A stretch of DNA of 64,000 bases from Bacillota bacterium (GTDB taxonomy: Bacteria; Bacillota; Clostridia; Lachnospirales; Lachnospiraceae): assembly GCA_023386315.1 (NCBI GenBank), contig JAEWJZ010000014.1:377001-441000 (forward strand). The letters run 5' to 3'. The position numbers were made by a program, and so were the translations under genes. The notes below the pieces were generated by a model. It was given only the letters and a program-made list of their open reading frames with translations, had not been told where the DNA came from and did not search any database. Of the stretch, positions 8,890-18,474 are shown one piece after another. Position 1 is the stretch's first letter. Every line of letters starts with the position of its first letter.

Positions 8890-10382
8890 TCCTGCATGAC
8901 CTCCTGGTATTTTCTTAATACAAAGTGTATTTCAGTTCCAATTCCTTCCTTGCTGGTGGCCCAGATTCTGCCTCCATGATCCTCAATAATCTTCTTGACA
9001 ATGGATAAACCGATTCCACTTCCTCCCTGGGAAGAATTTCTTGATGAATCAGTCCGGTAGAAACGGTCAAATATGCTGGGTAAGTCCTTAGCCGGAATTC
9101 CCTTACCGTTGTCTTCGATCTCCACCTGTATAAAATCACCCACATCCTTAATCCGGATATTGATAATGCCGCTTTTCTTATCCATATATTTTACAGAATT
9201 GCTGATAATGTTGTTGATGACCCTTCGCATCTGCTCTGCATCTGCTATAATAATCACATCTTCATCTACATAATTGAAATAACCAAGCTCAATGTTCCTT
9301 GCCTCCATCTCGAGCCCTACTTCGTCGATACAGTCACCGAAATAATTGGATACATTAATTTTGGAGAACGTATAAGGTATCTTATTGGTATCAATCTTGG
9401 AATAAAAGGTAAGCTCATCTATCAGCTTATCCATATCATTGGCTTTATTGTAGATTGTTCTGATATAACGGTCCAGTTTCTCAGGGGATGAAGCAACCCC
9501 ATCCATGATTCCCTCCACATATCCCTTGATGGCGGTAATGGGAGTCTTTAAATCATGGGAAATATTGCTGATCAGCTCCTTGTTCTCTTTGTCATACTGC
9601 ACCTTTTCCTCGGCGGATTCCTTTAAACGGATTCTCATCTCTTCAAAGTCCTGGCAGAGCTGTCCGATCTCGTCATCGTTCTCTACCTCAAGGTTGAAAT
9701 CCAGGTTTCCGTCCTTGATCTTCTTGGTGGCAACCTGCAGTCGCCCCAAAGGACTTACGACTGACCGGTATACCCACATCATTAAAATAGCGTCGGTAAA
9801 TAAAATAATCATAATGGCCGCAAACAGCATCTCTGCCATCATGACCTTGATCTCGGGAAGAAGCCCGTCTACATTGGATACAATAAATACACTTCCCTTT
9901 TCCTGGTCTGAATAAAGGAAGTCCATCTGCTTAACAAGATGCTGTGTCTCTCCGTCCAGATAAATCGCACCGTCAAGAGTGCTGTCTATCTCCTCATACC
10001 TGGGCAGCTGTTCGTAAATACCCTGAGTAATATGGCTGTTGCCGTCATAAATCAGAGTATCCCCTTTTCGCACAATCATATAAGCATACTTGGATGCCAG
10101 ATTATCATTCAGCTTTTGTAAAAAATCCTGATCATTAAACTGGTCAGGATCGCTTTGTAAGATCCTTTTGATCTCCTTTTGCTCTTCTCTGGTTAAACGG
10201 TTAAATATCTGCAGGGAGTTGCCGGATAAAAGATCCACATGCTCCGTTAAATTATAGGCTTTGCGGAATGCCTTCATTTGATAGCTTCCCAAACCTGCTA
10301 CTACTGCAAAAATCATGGTCAGAGGTATGACCGTTATGATTATAAACGCTACGACCAGGCGTGTTCTTAATTTTAATTTCAC
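8886..10382 (-). CDS. Membrane sensor histidine kinase
   Basis: A 498-residue kinase. Membrane segments lie at about residues 9-30 and 180-205 and flank an extracellular sensor loop of about 150 residues. After the second segment come a HAMP linker (about 205-258), the dimerisation domain with the phosphoacceptor His in I-S-H-D-L-K-T-P, and an ATPase domain with N-box (I-I-S-N-S-V-K-Y), D-N-G-K-G-I and G-G-S-G-I-G-L motifs. The start is GTG at 10382, with GGGAGAG about 9 bases upstream. It phosphorylates the regulator encoded by the overlapping gene. The sensed signal is unknown; such pairs often respond to cell-envelope stress. Confidence 0.95.
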   Translation of the reverse strand: MKLKLRTRLVVAFIIITVIPLTMIFAVVAGLGSYQMKAFRKAYNLTEHVDLLSGNSLQIFNRLTREEQKEIKRILQSDPDQFNDQDFLQKLNDNLASKYAYMIVRKGDTLIYDGNSHITQGIYEQLPRYEEIDSTLDGAIYLDGETQHLVKQMDFLYSDQEKGSVFIVSNVDGLLPEIKVMMAEMLFAAIMIILFTDAILMMWVYRSVVSPLGRLQVATKKIKDGNLDFNLEVENDDEIGQLCQDFEEMRIRLKESAEEKVQYDKENKELISNISHDLKTPITAIKGYVEGIMDGVASSPEKLDRYIRTIYNKANDMDKLIDELTFYSKIDTNKIPYTFSKINVSNYFGDCIDEVGLEMEARNIELGYFNYVDEDVIIIADAEQMRRVINNIISNSVKYMDKKSGIINIRIKDVGDFIQVEIEDNGKGIPAKDLPSIFDRFYRTDSSRNSSQGGSGIGLSIVKKIIEDHGGRIWATSKEGIGTEIHFVLRKYQEVMQE

Positions 10383-10536
10383 CTTTTCGTCTCTCCCACG
10401 TTATCATTGAATTGATATTCGAAAAATATTTAATAATATGTAAGGTATTATAACACACATAGCTCTCAAAATTTATAAAACAATTCTAAAATTTAAGTCA
10501 TTCTGTAAAATAAACAATCTGGTGGATTTTCTCATA

Positions 10537-10579
10537 AGAAAAAATGCTGCATTCTTTCGCAAGTGAAAGGATGCAGCAT
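10537..10579 (-). terminator. Rho-independent terminator after the zinc dehydrogenase gene
   Basis: A 15-base hairpin arm pair (10544-10558 with 10565-10579, one mismatch) is followed on the minus strand by a run of U. It ends the PTS EIIA/kinase/dehydrogenase operon. The rest of 10383-10607 holds an AT-rich stretch with a TATAAT on the minus strand but no clear -35 box, presumably the promoter region of the histidine kinase operon. Confidence 0.85.
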
Positions 10580-10607
10580 GGATGATTGTTAAATATTCCG
10601 CCCTTAT

Positions 10608-11882
10608 TTATAATTCCTTTGGATCAATTCCAAAATGATCAAAAAGGATCTTTTCCGCTTCCTCATTCCATAATCCCTTATGGGCTTTACAGGATTCATT
10701 GAGCTTTTTAAACAGCGGATCAGTCTTTCCCAGCTCTTCAAATTCGTCAATTGCTGTTAAAGGCATATCAAATTGTGTATAAGTAAGTTTTTTCCCTCCG
10801 GGTATGGAAGGCAGATTTTTTGTCGCCTCTGCGATACTGTCAATTCCTCCTACATGGGTTACCATAACAGCCGCTTCAATGGCTCCTTTGGCCGACAGCT
10901 GATTGGCCTCTACCAGATCATCTGTGTTGCCGCCTGTGGTTCCCATAATATGTGTGCTTGTGTAATGGCAGTTATAAAGATTGATTTCCGCCTTAAACAG
11001 GCTGTCAGAAGGACCGGCAAAAAAGTTCATGCATCCGTCAAAGGCAAGGAGTTTATCCCCCATCTCTGCCACTTCTTTCACAGGGACATACACAAATACA
11101 TCATCATAGCCATGACCTCCGGTAATGGCCGTAAGTTCAGAAATGGGATCATTCATTTTAGCTGTATTAACATAGAGAAGTTCAATTCCTCTCGCCAAAG
11201 CAGACTCTTCTGAAATCACTTCCCTGGCCCGGGCAATCCGCTCATCGCTGATATCCGTAACCACAATCATTTTGGGTTTATTTTCAAACTGGAGGCCATA
11301 ACTGACCGCTCCCAGCCCCATGGGTCCGCATCCTCCCATAATCAAGATGTTTCCACCGGCTTTGGTTCCCATGGCATGATCATAATTCCTTTTGTTGGTA
11401 TGATAATTGGCATGGAATCCGCCAATGATGCAGCTCATTGGCTCTCCCAGGGATGCTTCAAAAAAGCTCTCTCCGGTATAGTCCAGAAGACATCCAAGCT
11501 CCATTACCTCGTTGGGCATGATACAGTAAGTACAGGCTCCTCCACAGAATTCATAAGAATATCCCGGTGAATCCAGCTTTCCCATGTAATTTAACGCAGG
11601 CTGCAGAGAAAATTTCTGCCCAGGCTGAAACTGGCCCTTCCACTTGTTCCCAACTTCTACAATCAGCCCCGAACATTCATGACCGACAATCACCGGATTG
11701 GTATCCATGTTTTGCGGCGCCCTTTTATGCTTTTTCCCCTGCTTTACCAGCTTGTAGGTGGACATACAGATACTGTCGCTCATGATTTTTACAAGAATCT
11801 CATCTTCCTTAATCTGTGGAAGTTCAAACTCCTCCAGTCTCAAATCATCCGTACCATACATTCTTACCGCTTTTGTTTTCAT
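10608..11882 (-). CDS. Zinc-type dehydrogenase, L-sorbose-1-phosphate reductase-like
   Basis: A 424-residue medium-chain dehydrogenase. The GroES-like N-terminal half has the G-H-E-C motif (G-H-E-C-S-G-L). The Rossmann half has G-G-C-G-P-M-G-L-G. It is longer than a standard zinc alcohol dehydrogenase (about 350), as in the sorbitol/L-sorbose-1-phosphate reductase (SorE) group, which I recognise with moderate confidence. The start is the ATG at 11882, 8 bases after GGAGG. It follows the 1-phosphofructokinase-like gene in the same operon and probably interconverts a PTS-imported hexitol or ketose phosphate before the kinase step. The substrate is inferred. Confidence 0.75.
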   Translation of the reverse strand: MKTKAVRMYGTDDLRLEEFELPQIKEDEILVKIMSDSICMSTYKLVKQGKKHKRAPQNMDTNPVIVGHECSGLIVEVGNKWKGQFQPGQKFSLQPALNYMGKLDSPGYSYEFCGGACTYCIMPNEVMELGCLLDYTGESFFEASLGEPMSCIIGGFHANYHTNKRNYDHAMGTKAGGNILIMGGCGPMGLGAVSYGLQFENKPKMIVVTDISDERIARAREVISEESALARGIELLYVNTAKMNDPISELTAITGGHGYDDVFVYVPVKEVAEMGDKLLAFDGCMNFFAGPSDSLFKAEINLYNCHYTSTHIMGTTGGNTDDLVEANQLSAKGAIEAAVMVTHVGGIDSIAEATKNLPSIPGGKKLTYTQFDMPLTAIDEFEELGKTDPLFKKLNESCKAHKGLWNEEAEKILFDHFGIDPKEL

Positions 11883-11914
11883 AGTTCCATCCTCCAACCT
11901 TACGAATTTTAATA

Positions 11915-12844
11915 TTAAAGTTCCAGCAGTTCTACCTGCCTGACCAATTCATCCACCAGGCTGCGGTGAGGCGGCTTAGTCCCTATGCTGGTGACAGCGC
12001 CTGCAGAAGCTCCCATGCATAAACGGATGCAGGTTTCAAGGGGAAGCTTTTCATCCCAGCTGTATGCCATGGCCGCAACCAGAGCATCTCCGGCACCTAC
12101 GGTGGAATGGGCTTTTACCCGAAGTCCCGGACAACGGTACCGTTTCTCCTTTGTTAAAAAAATGGCACCCATCTGCCCGAGGGAGATTGCAGCCATGGAG
12201 GCTCCGTGATCAAGAAGCTTCTCTCCCATGGAAATCAGCTCCTGTTCGGAAGCCCTGTAATCCATCTGATAATACCGCTCCAGTTCTGAACGGTTCGGTT
12301 TTAACATATCCGGCTTTCCTTTTAAGGATTCAGAAAACAGCGTGCCGTCCGCATCCAGCAAAACCTTTGCCCCTTTTTGGTGAACCTGTTCCGTGATCTT
12401 TCGGTATATATCCGTTGGTATCCCCGCCGGTATGCTTCCTGCCAGTACAAACAGGGTATCAGGATTAGCATAGCCGTCCAGCCTGTTAAGCAGATCTTTA
12501 AGCTGTTCCTTTGATACTTCCGGTCCAGGTTCATTAAGCTCTGTCACCTCACCGGTTTCCTCCACCACCTTTAAATTTGTTCTCGTCTCCCCTTTTACGT
12601 CCACGAAATCGGTTCTAAGGCCGAGGTCGGCCAGGACCTGTCTGATGATGGTGCCGCTGGTTCCTCCCACAAAACCTGTGGCAATGCTTTCCCCTCCTAA
12701 TTCCCTGATTGTCCTGGAAACGTTAATGCCTTTCCCGCCGGCGTCAATTACCACCCGCTTTATTCTGTTTAAATCTCCCCGTTCAAATTTTCCAATATCC
12801 ACTGTTTTATCAATGGCAGGATTCATGGTTACTGTAACGATCAT
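11915..12844 (-). CDS. fruK: 1-Phosphofructokinase-family hexose-phosphate kinase
   Basis: A 309-residue PfkB/ribokinase-superfamily kinase. The start M-I-V-T-V-T-M-N-P-A-I-D-K-T is typical of FruK and LacC. A G-G-K-G-I-N-V-S-R substrate motif lies near residue 37, and the anion-hole motif G-A-G-D with the catalytic Asp is near the C-terminus (S-T-V-G-A-G-D-A-L). It would phosphorylate fructose 1-phosphate, or a similar ketohexose phosphate such as tagatose 6-phosphate, with ATP. The ATG at 12844 overlaps the stop of the EIIA gene by one base (TAATG), which shows coupling. The symbol is given with caution: with a mannitol-type PTS and a SorE-like reductase beside it, another ketose is possible. 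Confidence 0.8.
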   Translation of the reverse strand: MIVTVTMNPAIDKTVDIGKFERGDLNRIKRVVIDAGGKGINVSRTIRELGGESIATGFVGGTSGTIIRQVLADLGLRTDFVDVKGETRTNLKVVEETGEVTELNEPGPEVSKEQLKDLLNRLDGYANPDTLFVLAGSIPAGIPTDIYRKITEQVHQKGAKVLLDADGTLFSESLKGKPDMLKPNRSELERYYQMDYRASEQELISMGEKLLDHGASMAAISLGQMGAIFLTKEKRYRCPGLRVKAHSTVGAGDALVAAMAYSWDEKLPLETCIRLCMGASAGAVTSIGTKPPHRSLVDELVRQVELLEL

Positions 12845-13311
12845 TAAGAACACCCCTTTCCTGTAAACATGGTATAGATCTCCTGTGCACTGCACCTGGT
12901 GATCCGGTTCACATCTTCCGGATCAGCGAGGCACTGTGCAATGACAGAAAGTATCTCCAAATGCTCCTCTCCTGCTCCTGCGATTCCTATAACCAGTTTC
13001 ACCATCTCTCCTCCCCAGTCGGTTCCGTCAGGGAACACCATGACTGCAATGCCGGAGCGCCTGATGTTTTTTTTCGATTCCTCCACACCGTGAGGAAGCG
13101 CGATCCCATTGCCGATGTTGGTAGGAAAGGTCAGCTCCCTCCGGAGCATTGCCTCTATATAGGACTCATCCACACAGCCACTTTCGCAAAGCATTCTCCC
13201 CACTTCCCTTATGACTGTCTCTTTTTCTCCAGGTATGCAATTCAAACGGATATTCCCTTGTTCCAGAAGTTCTGTATTTTTTTCTTTATTTTTTTTTCCG
13301 TATCCAAACAC
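12844..13311 (-). CDS. PTS EIIA component, mannitol/fructose type
   Basis: A 155-residue cytoplasmic phosphocarrier with one PTS_EIIA_2 domain. The active His lies in I-A-L-P-H-G-V, which accepts phosphate from HPr and passes it to the EIIB domain. It is the first gene of the EIIA/kinase/dehydrogenase operon. Neither EIICB protein encoded nearby has its own EIIA domain, so this protein probably serves one or both. The promoter upstream (13344-13373) carries a palindrome that matches one upstream of the 18.4 kb EIICB gene. Confidence 0.93.
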   Translation of the reverse strand: MFGYGKKNKEKNTELLEQGNIRLNCIPGEKETVIREVGRMLCESGCVDESYIEAMLRRELTFPTNIGNGIALPHGVEESKKNIRRSGIAVMVFPDGTDWGGEMVKLVIGIAGAGEEHLEILSVIAQCLADPEDVNRITRCSAQEIYTMFTGKGCS

Positions 13312-13343
13312 GATATTCCCCTCCTCTGCTGGTGTTCTATTAA

Positions 13344-13414
13344 ATTATAGGGTCTCTGTCTTATCTTTTTCAACGAAAACAAAATGGCATTTGGCGCCAT
13401 CAGATGGCGCCAAA
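13344..13414 (-). promoter_or_regulatory. Promoter with MtlR-like activator palindrome (EIIA operon)
   Basis: On the minus strand: -10 TATAAT at 13344-13349, an 18-base spacer, and a weak -35 TTGAAA at 13368-13373. A perfect palindrome with 11-base arms, TTTGGCGCCAT / ATGGCGCCAAA around CAG, spans 13390-13414, centred 53 bases upstream of the -10 box. The promoter at 18475-18504 has the same boxes, spacer and palindrome position. The PRD regulator encoded downstream has a DNA-binding HTH, so it is the likely binder; this is inferred. Confidence 0.7.
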
Positions 13415-13424
13415 ACTAAAAAGT

Positions 13425-13456
13425 ACAAAAAAACCAGGTTCTTTACGAACCCGGCT
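13425..13456 (-). terminator. Rho-independent terminator after the PRD regulator gene
   Basis: The arms CCAGGTTC (13434-13441) and GAACCCGG (13447-13454) pair with one G-U and are followed on the minus strand by seven U. It separates the EIICB/regulator operon from the EIIA operon. Confidence 0.85.
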
Positions 13457-13472
13457 TTCCTGTCTTTATTCC

Positions 13473-15587
13473 TCACATCTTGTCCAGATAATGTCTGAAA
13501 TATTGATTTAAATATTGGGATACAAAGGCTCTTATCTCCTCTTTTCCTCCATGCCTCACAGCTTCCAGAAACTCCTCTTCTTCAATCAGCCTCTCGCTTA
13601 AAACCCCCAGGATCTCACTGTTTTCTGCTTCGTGGTCATCCTTTGGCACCAGCATAACCAGCACAACACATACTCCTTTAAAATAGGGATCGCTAAATGG
13701 CGTTCCGTCTTTTGTCTGGCAAACCGAGAATACCGGTTTTACCACCCCTTCCGTCCTGGCATGAAGCAGGGCAAAGTTTAAATCAGGAAATATCTGGCTG
13801 CAAAGACGTTCTCTCCTCATTAAATCCTCCTGGATCATGATCTGACGGTCTGCGAAGGATGCCAGTTTTTCACTGACGGCTATGAGCAGTTCCTCAAAGG
13901 TAATCCCATTGTCTACCCGATGGTACTCCATGAACCTGATGACATTTTTGATCTGAACCGCCATAAAATTCACCTGGTCCAGCTGAATGGTAAACTCCTT
14001 GTTATCCTGCTTTTTAGGCAAATATTCGCACTGGCGCACCTTACCGGCGATCCGTTCCATTTCCTCGTCGGAAAGCAGAGGACTCACATACAGGATGTCC
14101 GCCTCCTCCTTTAGGGGTACCGTGGATACAAAGAAATCTGTTTTGTTCAGCACATAGGGAGATAAGTCCGTCATACCATAAACAGACAGCTCCACCCTGT
14201 CTGAAAAATCTCTGGCAATTTTGGATGACATAAGCCGTGAAATCCCGATCCCGCTGGCGCAGACGATCCCTATATTCACCTTTCTCCGGCTTTCCTTCCT
14301 GCTTTCCATCCGGACTTCAGCCGCACCGAAGTGTACGGCAAGGAACCCGATCTCCGGCTCCGGTACCTCATATCCATATCGGTCTTCAATTACCCTGGCA
14401 ACGGTCCTGCACCGCTCAAATATGGCCGGATAGTCCCGTTTGATCTGCTCCAGCAAAGGATTCTGGATCTTCATGCCATTGGCAAGGCGAACCAGAGTAG
14501 GCTTTAAATGGGCAATCAGTCCCTGTATCACAAATTCCTCATCCTGCTTCAGCAAATAAGCCATGCCGTCGTTATAGCAGTCGATCATCTCATTGACCAC
14601 CTCCCACAGCTCCCTGTACTCTTCAATTTCACTTTTTGACTTCTCATCAATATTCAGCTGCTGGATCTTAGAGCCTTTGATGTGAAGGCAGATATAGGCA
14701 CACTCAATTTCCGGAATCTGTATCTGAAACTCTTCTTCCAGAGATTTGGTTATGGTTTCAGCCAGATCATAATCCTGGTCTTTCTGCAAAAAATCCGCCA
14801 TAAGGGGATTTTCCTCAATAATTTCCTGCCGGCGGATCCGATTCACGGCAATTGCCACATGGATTACCAGACCAAGGTAAGAATCCTGGGTCAGATTCAG
14901 TATACGCTTATCCCGTAACCTTAAGATGCAGGCAATCACCCGTTTTACTATATCGTCATCCAGAATTCTGTAAATGTTCCTCTCACTTTTATTCTGAATT
15001 ACATTTAATACGGACTGGTTCCGGTCTTCATATAGCCCCTGTATCATCTCTGTATGAATGTTTTCATCGATAAACACCCTGAGGGCCCTCCTGAAATCCC
15101 GTTCACTGCCCTCAATGAACACACCGTATCCCGGCCTTCTCTTTATCTCCAGATGATACTTGTGAAACCACTCTTTGACTGCTTCCAAATCCGAGCTGAC
15201 GGTGGCTTCGCTCACCCCGAATATATCACTATAATAATACAGCTTTTTTAACGTCTTATCCTTGAGAATTTCCAGGACCAGACGCTTCTGGCGTTCAATC
15301 CGGTCAGAGACATCAAGGGCGTCATCGGCTTCAAGTTCAGCCTTTAAGGCCTCCATCTGGATCTTGTCTCCTTCCAGCCAGATGCCAGTCCCGGTTTTGG
15401 AGCAAAAAGTCAGACCGTATTTCTTAAGTGCCCTGGGAATGTATTCCAACTCCCTTTGCACCGTTCTTTTACTGATACGGATCTGGTCTGCAAGCTGCTT
15501 CACAGGAACAGGTCCGTGCTCTTTTAGCAGAGCCAGAACGATTTGCTGCATTCTGGGTGTAAAATCATTACCCGCCATCTCATCCAC
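13473..15587 (-). CDS. PRD-containing PTS activator, MtlR/LicR type
   Basis: A 704-residue phosphorylation-controlled transcription factor. In order it has an N-terminal DNA-binding HTH (about residues 14-60) and a second HTH-like segment (about 100-160). Next come PRD1 (about 205-310, His 243 and His 302), PRD2 (about 325-430, His 360 and His 419) and an EIIB-like domain with Cys 443 in V-C-A-S-G-I-G. Last is an EIIA-like domain (about 560-704) with His in L-L-H-A-R. The HTH start, rather than a CAT RNA-binding domain, marks it as an activator and not an antiterminator. PTS enzymes phosphorylate it according to sugar supply. It overlaps the EIICB gene before it by 8 bases. Confidence 0.93.
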   Translation of the reverse strand: MDEMAGNDFTPRMQQIVLALLKEHGPVPVKQLADQIRISKRTVQRELEYIPRALKKYGLTFCSKTGTGIWLEGDKIQMEALKAELEADDALDVSDRIERQKRLVLEILKDKTLKKLYYYSDIFGVSEATVSSDLEAVKEWFHKYHLEIKRRPGYGVFIEGSERDFRRALRVFIDENIHTEMIQGLYEDRNQSVLNVIQNKSERNIYRILDDDIVKRVIACILRLRDKRILNLTQDSYLGLVIHVAIAVNRIRRQEIIEENPLMADFLQKDQDYDLAETITKSLEEEFQIQIPEIECAYICLHIKGSKIQQLNIDEKSKSEIEEYRELWEVVNEMIDCYNDGMAYLLKQDEEFVIQGLIAHLKPTLVRLANGMKIQNPLLEQIKRDYPAIFERCRTVARVIEDRYGYEVPEPEIGFLAVHFGAAEVRMESRKESRRKVNIGIVCASGIGISRLMSSKIARDFSDRVELSVYGMTDLSPYVLNKTDFFVSTVPLKEEADILYVSPLLSDEEMERIAGKVRQCEYLPKKQDNKEFTIQLDQVNFMAVQIKNVIRFMEYHRVDNGITFEELLIAVSEKLASFADRQIMIQEDLMRRERLCSQIFPDLNFALLHARTEGVVKPVFSVCQTKDGTPFSDPYFKGVCVVLVMLVPKDDHEAENSEILGVLSERLIEEEEFLEAVRHGGKEEIRAFVSQYLNQYFRHYLDKM

Positions 15588-16908
15588 CTCCCATTAACCA
15601 GTTCAGGAGTTCCTTATAACCAGACATATCTGTTAAATTGTCCACCGTAAAGCAAGGAATATGAATTCCTTGCAGGAAACGGGCAAAATCTTTCTGACAG
15701 ACAACGGCATCTGCATCAGCAGGAATGCGGTCAGCTGACACATGGAATACCTCAACACCGGTCAGGCCTTCCAGTCTCAATTTTTTCTTAAATAGGGCAC
15801 TGGCCATGGCACTGGATCCCATCCCTGCGTCGCAGACAAAATATATTCTGGCATGTTCCATTCTCTTCATAGGTATCTCTTCATCCTTTTGTTCTTCTTT
15901 ATCAATAGACGGTTTCCCCCTGTTTCCAAGCAGGATCAGGCAGGACAGAAGGCAGGTAACCGCAGCTGAGATAAGGATCCCCATAACAATTCCCAGCCAA
16001 TGCTTTTTGTCCGCCATAATCAGTATGGTAATAATACTTCCAGGTGAAGCCGGTCCTAAAAGCCCGCTGCCCGTCATCATGAAACAGTAATTTCCCGCAA
16101 TGCTGCCGACAATGGCACCAGCCAATAAACGGATATCTGACAGTATATAGGGAAAGTAAACCTCATGGATGCCTCCCAGCGACTGGATAATAAGGCTGGA
16201 AACCATTGATTTTCTCGTGTTACGGTAAACCAGGGCATAAGCAAGAAGGAGGCCAAATCCCGGCCCGGGATTAGTTTCCAAAAGAAACAAAATGGAACTC
16301 TCCTGGGTTTTCAGCTGTTCCAACCCCAGTGGCAGAAAAAAGCCGTGATTGATCCAGTTATTGAAAAAAATAATTTTTAACGGCTCTACCACAAAGCTGA
16401 TAAAAGGGATGATGCCCCTGTCTATCATAATCGATAAACCATTCCCCAAAAATCCCAGCAGCCATTCTGCCACCGGTATCACAAAAACGTAGGCAGCACC
16501 TCCGGCAAGCAGCCCTAAAGATGCTAAGTATAAGTTGCAAAAGAGCATCTCAAAGCCGGAGGGGATCCAGTTTTTGATCCGGTCCAACCCCCTCTTGCAT
16601 AAAAATCCGGCCATACTGCCAACCATAACAGACAGAATCATGGCAGAAGCAGGCTCTGCCATAACAACAACAGAAGCGGCAAGGGTGCCGGCTAAACCGC
16701 CGACTTCCCCGCCGCACATAGTGCCTGCTTTATATCCCATAAACACCGGAATCACCAGAAAAGATAAAATTTTAGACATTTCATACAGGTGTTCATTCTG
16801 GAATATGCCTGCTGAAAAGACTGACAGCAGCCCTGCTGTCACAAACAAAGGTATGCATTCAGCGATCACCCTGCTGTAATACTTCAGTATTCTCCCCGCT
16901 AATTTCAT
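15580..16908 (-). CDS. PTS EIICB, mannitol type (paralogue 1)
   Basis: A 442-residue membrane permease. Residues 1-340 form the mannitol-family EIIC channel, with many membrane helices and the conserved N-N-W-I-N-H-G-F-F and E-T-N-P-G-P-G segments. The C-terminal 95 residues form EIIB with the phosphorylated Cys in V-C-D-A-G-M-G-S-S. There is no EIIA domain. It is a paralogue of the EIICB encoded directly upstream, clearly diverged, and lies between that gene and the regulator. It could form a heteromeric permease with the paralogue or transport a second substrate. The sugar is not certain. Confidence 0.9.
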   Translation of the reverse strand: MKLAGRILKYYSRVIAECIPLFVTAGLLSVFSAGIFQNEHLYEMSKILSFLVIPVFMGYKAGTMCGGEVGGLAGTLAASVVVMAEPASAMILSVMVGSMAGFLCKRGLDRIKNWIPSGFEMLFCNLYLASLGLLAGGAAYVFVIPVAEWLLGFLGNGLSIMIDRGIIPFISFVVEPLKIIFFNNWINHGFFLPLGLEQLKTQESSILFLLETNPGPGFGLLLAYALVYRNTRKSMVSSLIIQSLGGIHEVYFPYILSDIRLLAGAIVGSIAGNYCFMMTGSGLLGPASPGSIITILIMADKKHWLGIVMGILISAAVTCLLSCLILLGNRGKPSIDKEEQKDEEIPMKRMEHARIYFVCDAGMGSSAMASALFKKKLRLEGLTGVEVFHVSADRIPADADAVVCQKDFARFLQGIHIPCFTVDNLTDMSGYKELLNWLMGGG

Positions 16909-17005
16909 CTGTGAAATTCCCCTTCTGAACCCATTATATATTTTTGTAAGTATTATATCATGGTTTATAATCAGATGAAAGGCGGTAGTTTACTATGAAT
17001 TTTAT

Positions 17006-18403
17006 CTAATTGCCTTTTAATGATTCCACTAGCTGGTCATATTCCGGAGCTGCCATAAAATTAGTGATCAGAACCAGTTCTGCCTCCGGATTGCTGTGAG
17101 CCGCACGCTCCTTCAATTCCTTATGAGTCACCACAATCTGAGCATCCAGCGGAATTGAGGATACTGGTGAGTGAACTACTTCGATATCTCCGAATCCTGC
17201 TGCCGCCAGCTTTTTTTTCAATACGGTAGCGCCCATGGCGCTGGAACCCATACCTGCATCGCAGGCAAATACAATTTTTTTAACTGGACTTTCAGATACC
17301 GTTTTCTTTTCTGCTGTCTGATTTCCTTTGGACTCCTGCTTCATCTTCTTAACTTTATCCTTCGATTCATCCAGATCTCCATTTTTTCCAGTAAACCGAA
17401 GCAGAGGAAGAGCAACAAGGAAGGAAACAACAGCAGCTACTGTAACACCTGCCAGCGTACCAAAGTATCCGCCTCTTGGTGTCATTGCAAGGACAGCCAG
17501 GATGCTTCCAGGAGATGCCGGCGAGGTCAATCCCACACCAAGAAGCTGGAACACAAAGATTCCGCTGGCTCCGCCTGAAATAACCGCCAGAAGTAAAAGA
17601 GGGTTCATCAGGATGTATGGGAAATAAATCTCATGGATTCCGCCTAAAAAGTGAATGATGATTGCCCCAGGTGCTGAGCTTTTGGCAGATCCTTTCCCGG
17701 CAATACAATAAGCAAGCAAAATACCGAGTCCCGGTCCTGGGTTTGCCTCCAGAAGAAAGAATATGGATTTTCCAATTTCTTCTACCTGCTGGATACCCAT
17801 AGGAGAAAGAATACCATGGTTGACGGCATTGTTTAAGAACAGGATCTTAGCAGGCTCAATAAAGACGCTTGCCAGAGGCAGCAGCTTATGATCCACAAAG
17901 AAACCTACCCCTGATTCCATCACACGGTTCATAACTTCTACAAAAGGCGCAACTCCCTTCAAGGCGATAACTGTTAAGATGGCACCGATGATGCCCAGGG
18001 AAAAGTTGTTAACCAGCATTTCGAAGCCGGCAGGGACCTTCCCCTCTATTTTACGGTCAAACTGCTTAATCACCCAGGCACTGACAGGACCCACGATCAT
18101 TGCCCCCATAAACATGGGAACGCTGGAACCGACGATTACGCCCATCGCTGTGATTGCGCCGATTACGCCGCCCCGCTGGCCATAAACAACCGTACCACCT
18201 GTATAGGCGATCAAAAGCGGCAGAAGCATGCTGGCCATAGGAGAAACCAGAGCTCCGATGGCTTCATTGGGATACCAGCCCGTTGGAATAAACAATGCCG
18301 TAATCAGTCCCCATGCAATAAATGCGCCGATGTTAGGCATTACCATACCGCTTAAAAAGCGGCCAAATACTTGTACCTTCTCTTTCATTTTGCATACCCT
18401 CAC
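17006..18403 (-). CDS. PTS EIICB, mannitol type (paralogue 2)
   Basis: A 465-residue membrane permease of the MtlA family. The EIIC part (about 1-340) has N-N-A-V-N-H-G-I-L and E-A-N-P-G-P-G, as in mannitol permeases. A Lys-rich linker (about 342-375) leads to EIIB with Cys in F-A-C-D-A-G-M-G-S-S. It lacks the EIIA domain of long MtlA proteins. It is the first gene of the operon that goes on to the second EIICB and the PRD regulator (97-base gap). Its promoter has the activator palindrome at 18520-18545, so induction by the regulator and its own substrate is likely. Confidence 0.92.
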   Translation of the reverse strand: MRVCKMKEKVQVFGRFLSGMVMPNIGAFIAWGLITALFIPTGWYPNEAIGALVSPMASMLLPLLIAYTGGTVVYGQRGGVIGAITAMGVIVGSSVPMFMGAMIVGPVSAWVIKQFDRKIEGKVPAGFEMLVNNFSLGIIGAILTVIALKGVAPFVEVMNRVMESGVGFFVDHKLLPLASVFIEPAKILFLNNAVNHGILSPMGIQQVEEIGKSIFFLLEANPGPGLGILLAYCIAGKGSAKSSAPGAIIIHFLGGIHEIYFPYILMNPLLLLAVISGGASGIFVFQLLGVGLTSPASPGSILAVLAMTPRGGYFGTLAGVTVAAVVSFLVALPLLRFTGKNGDLDESKDKVKKMKQESKGNQTAEKKTVSESPVKKIVFACDAGMGSSAMGATVLKKKLAAAGFGDIEVVHSPVSSIPLDAQIVVTHKELKERAAHSNPEAELVLITNFMAAPEYDQLVESLKGN

Positions 18404-18474
18404 TTCATGATATAGTATTTACTGTGTGATCCGTGGAAGGTATGATTGGCCAATCAATTCCTTTTCATAGCCTT

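Noticed and set aside
13390..13414. Perfect hairpin considered as a terminator or an RNA antiterminator target
   Set aside because: It has no U tract and lies upstream of a promoter. The PRD regulator has a DNA-binding HTH and no RNA-binding CAT domain, so an operator fits better.
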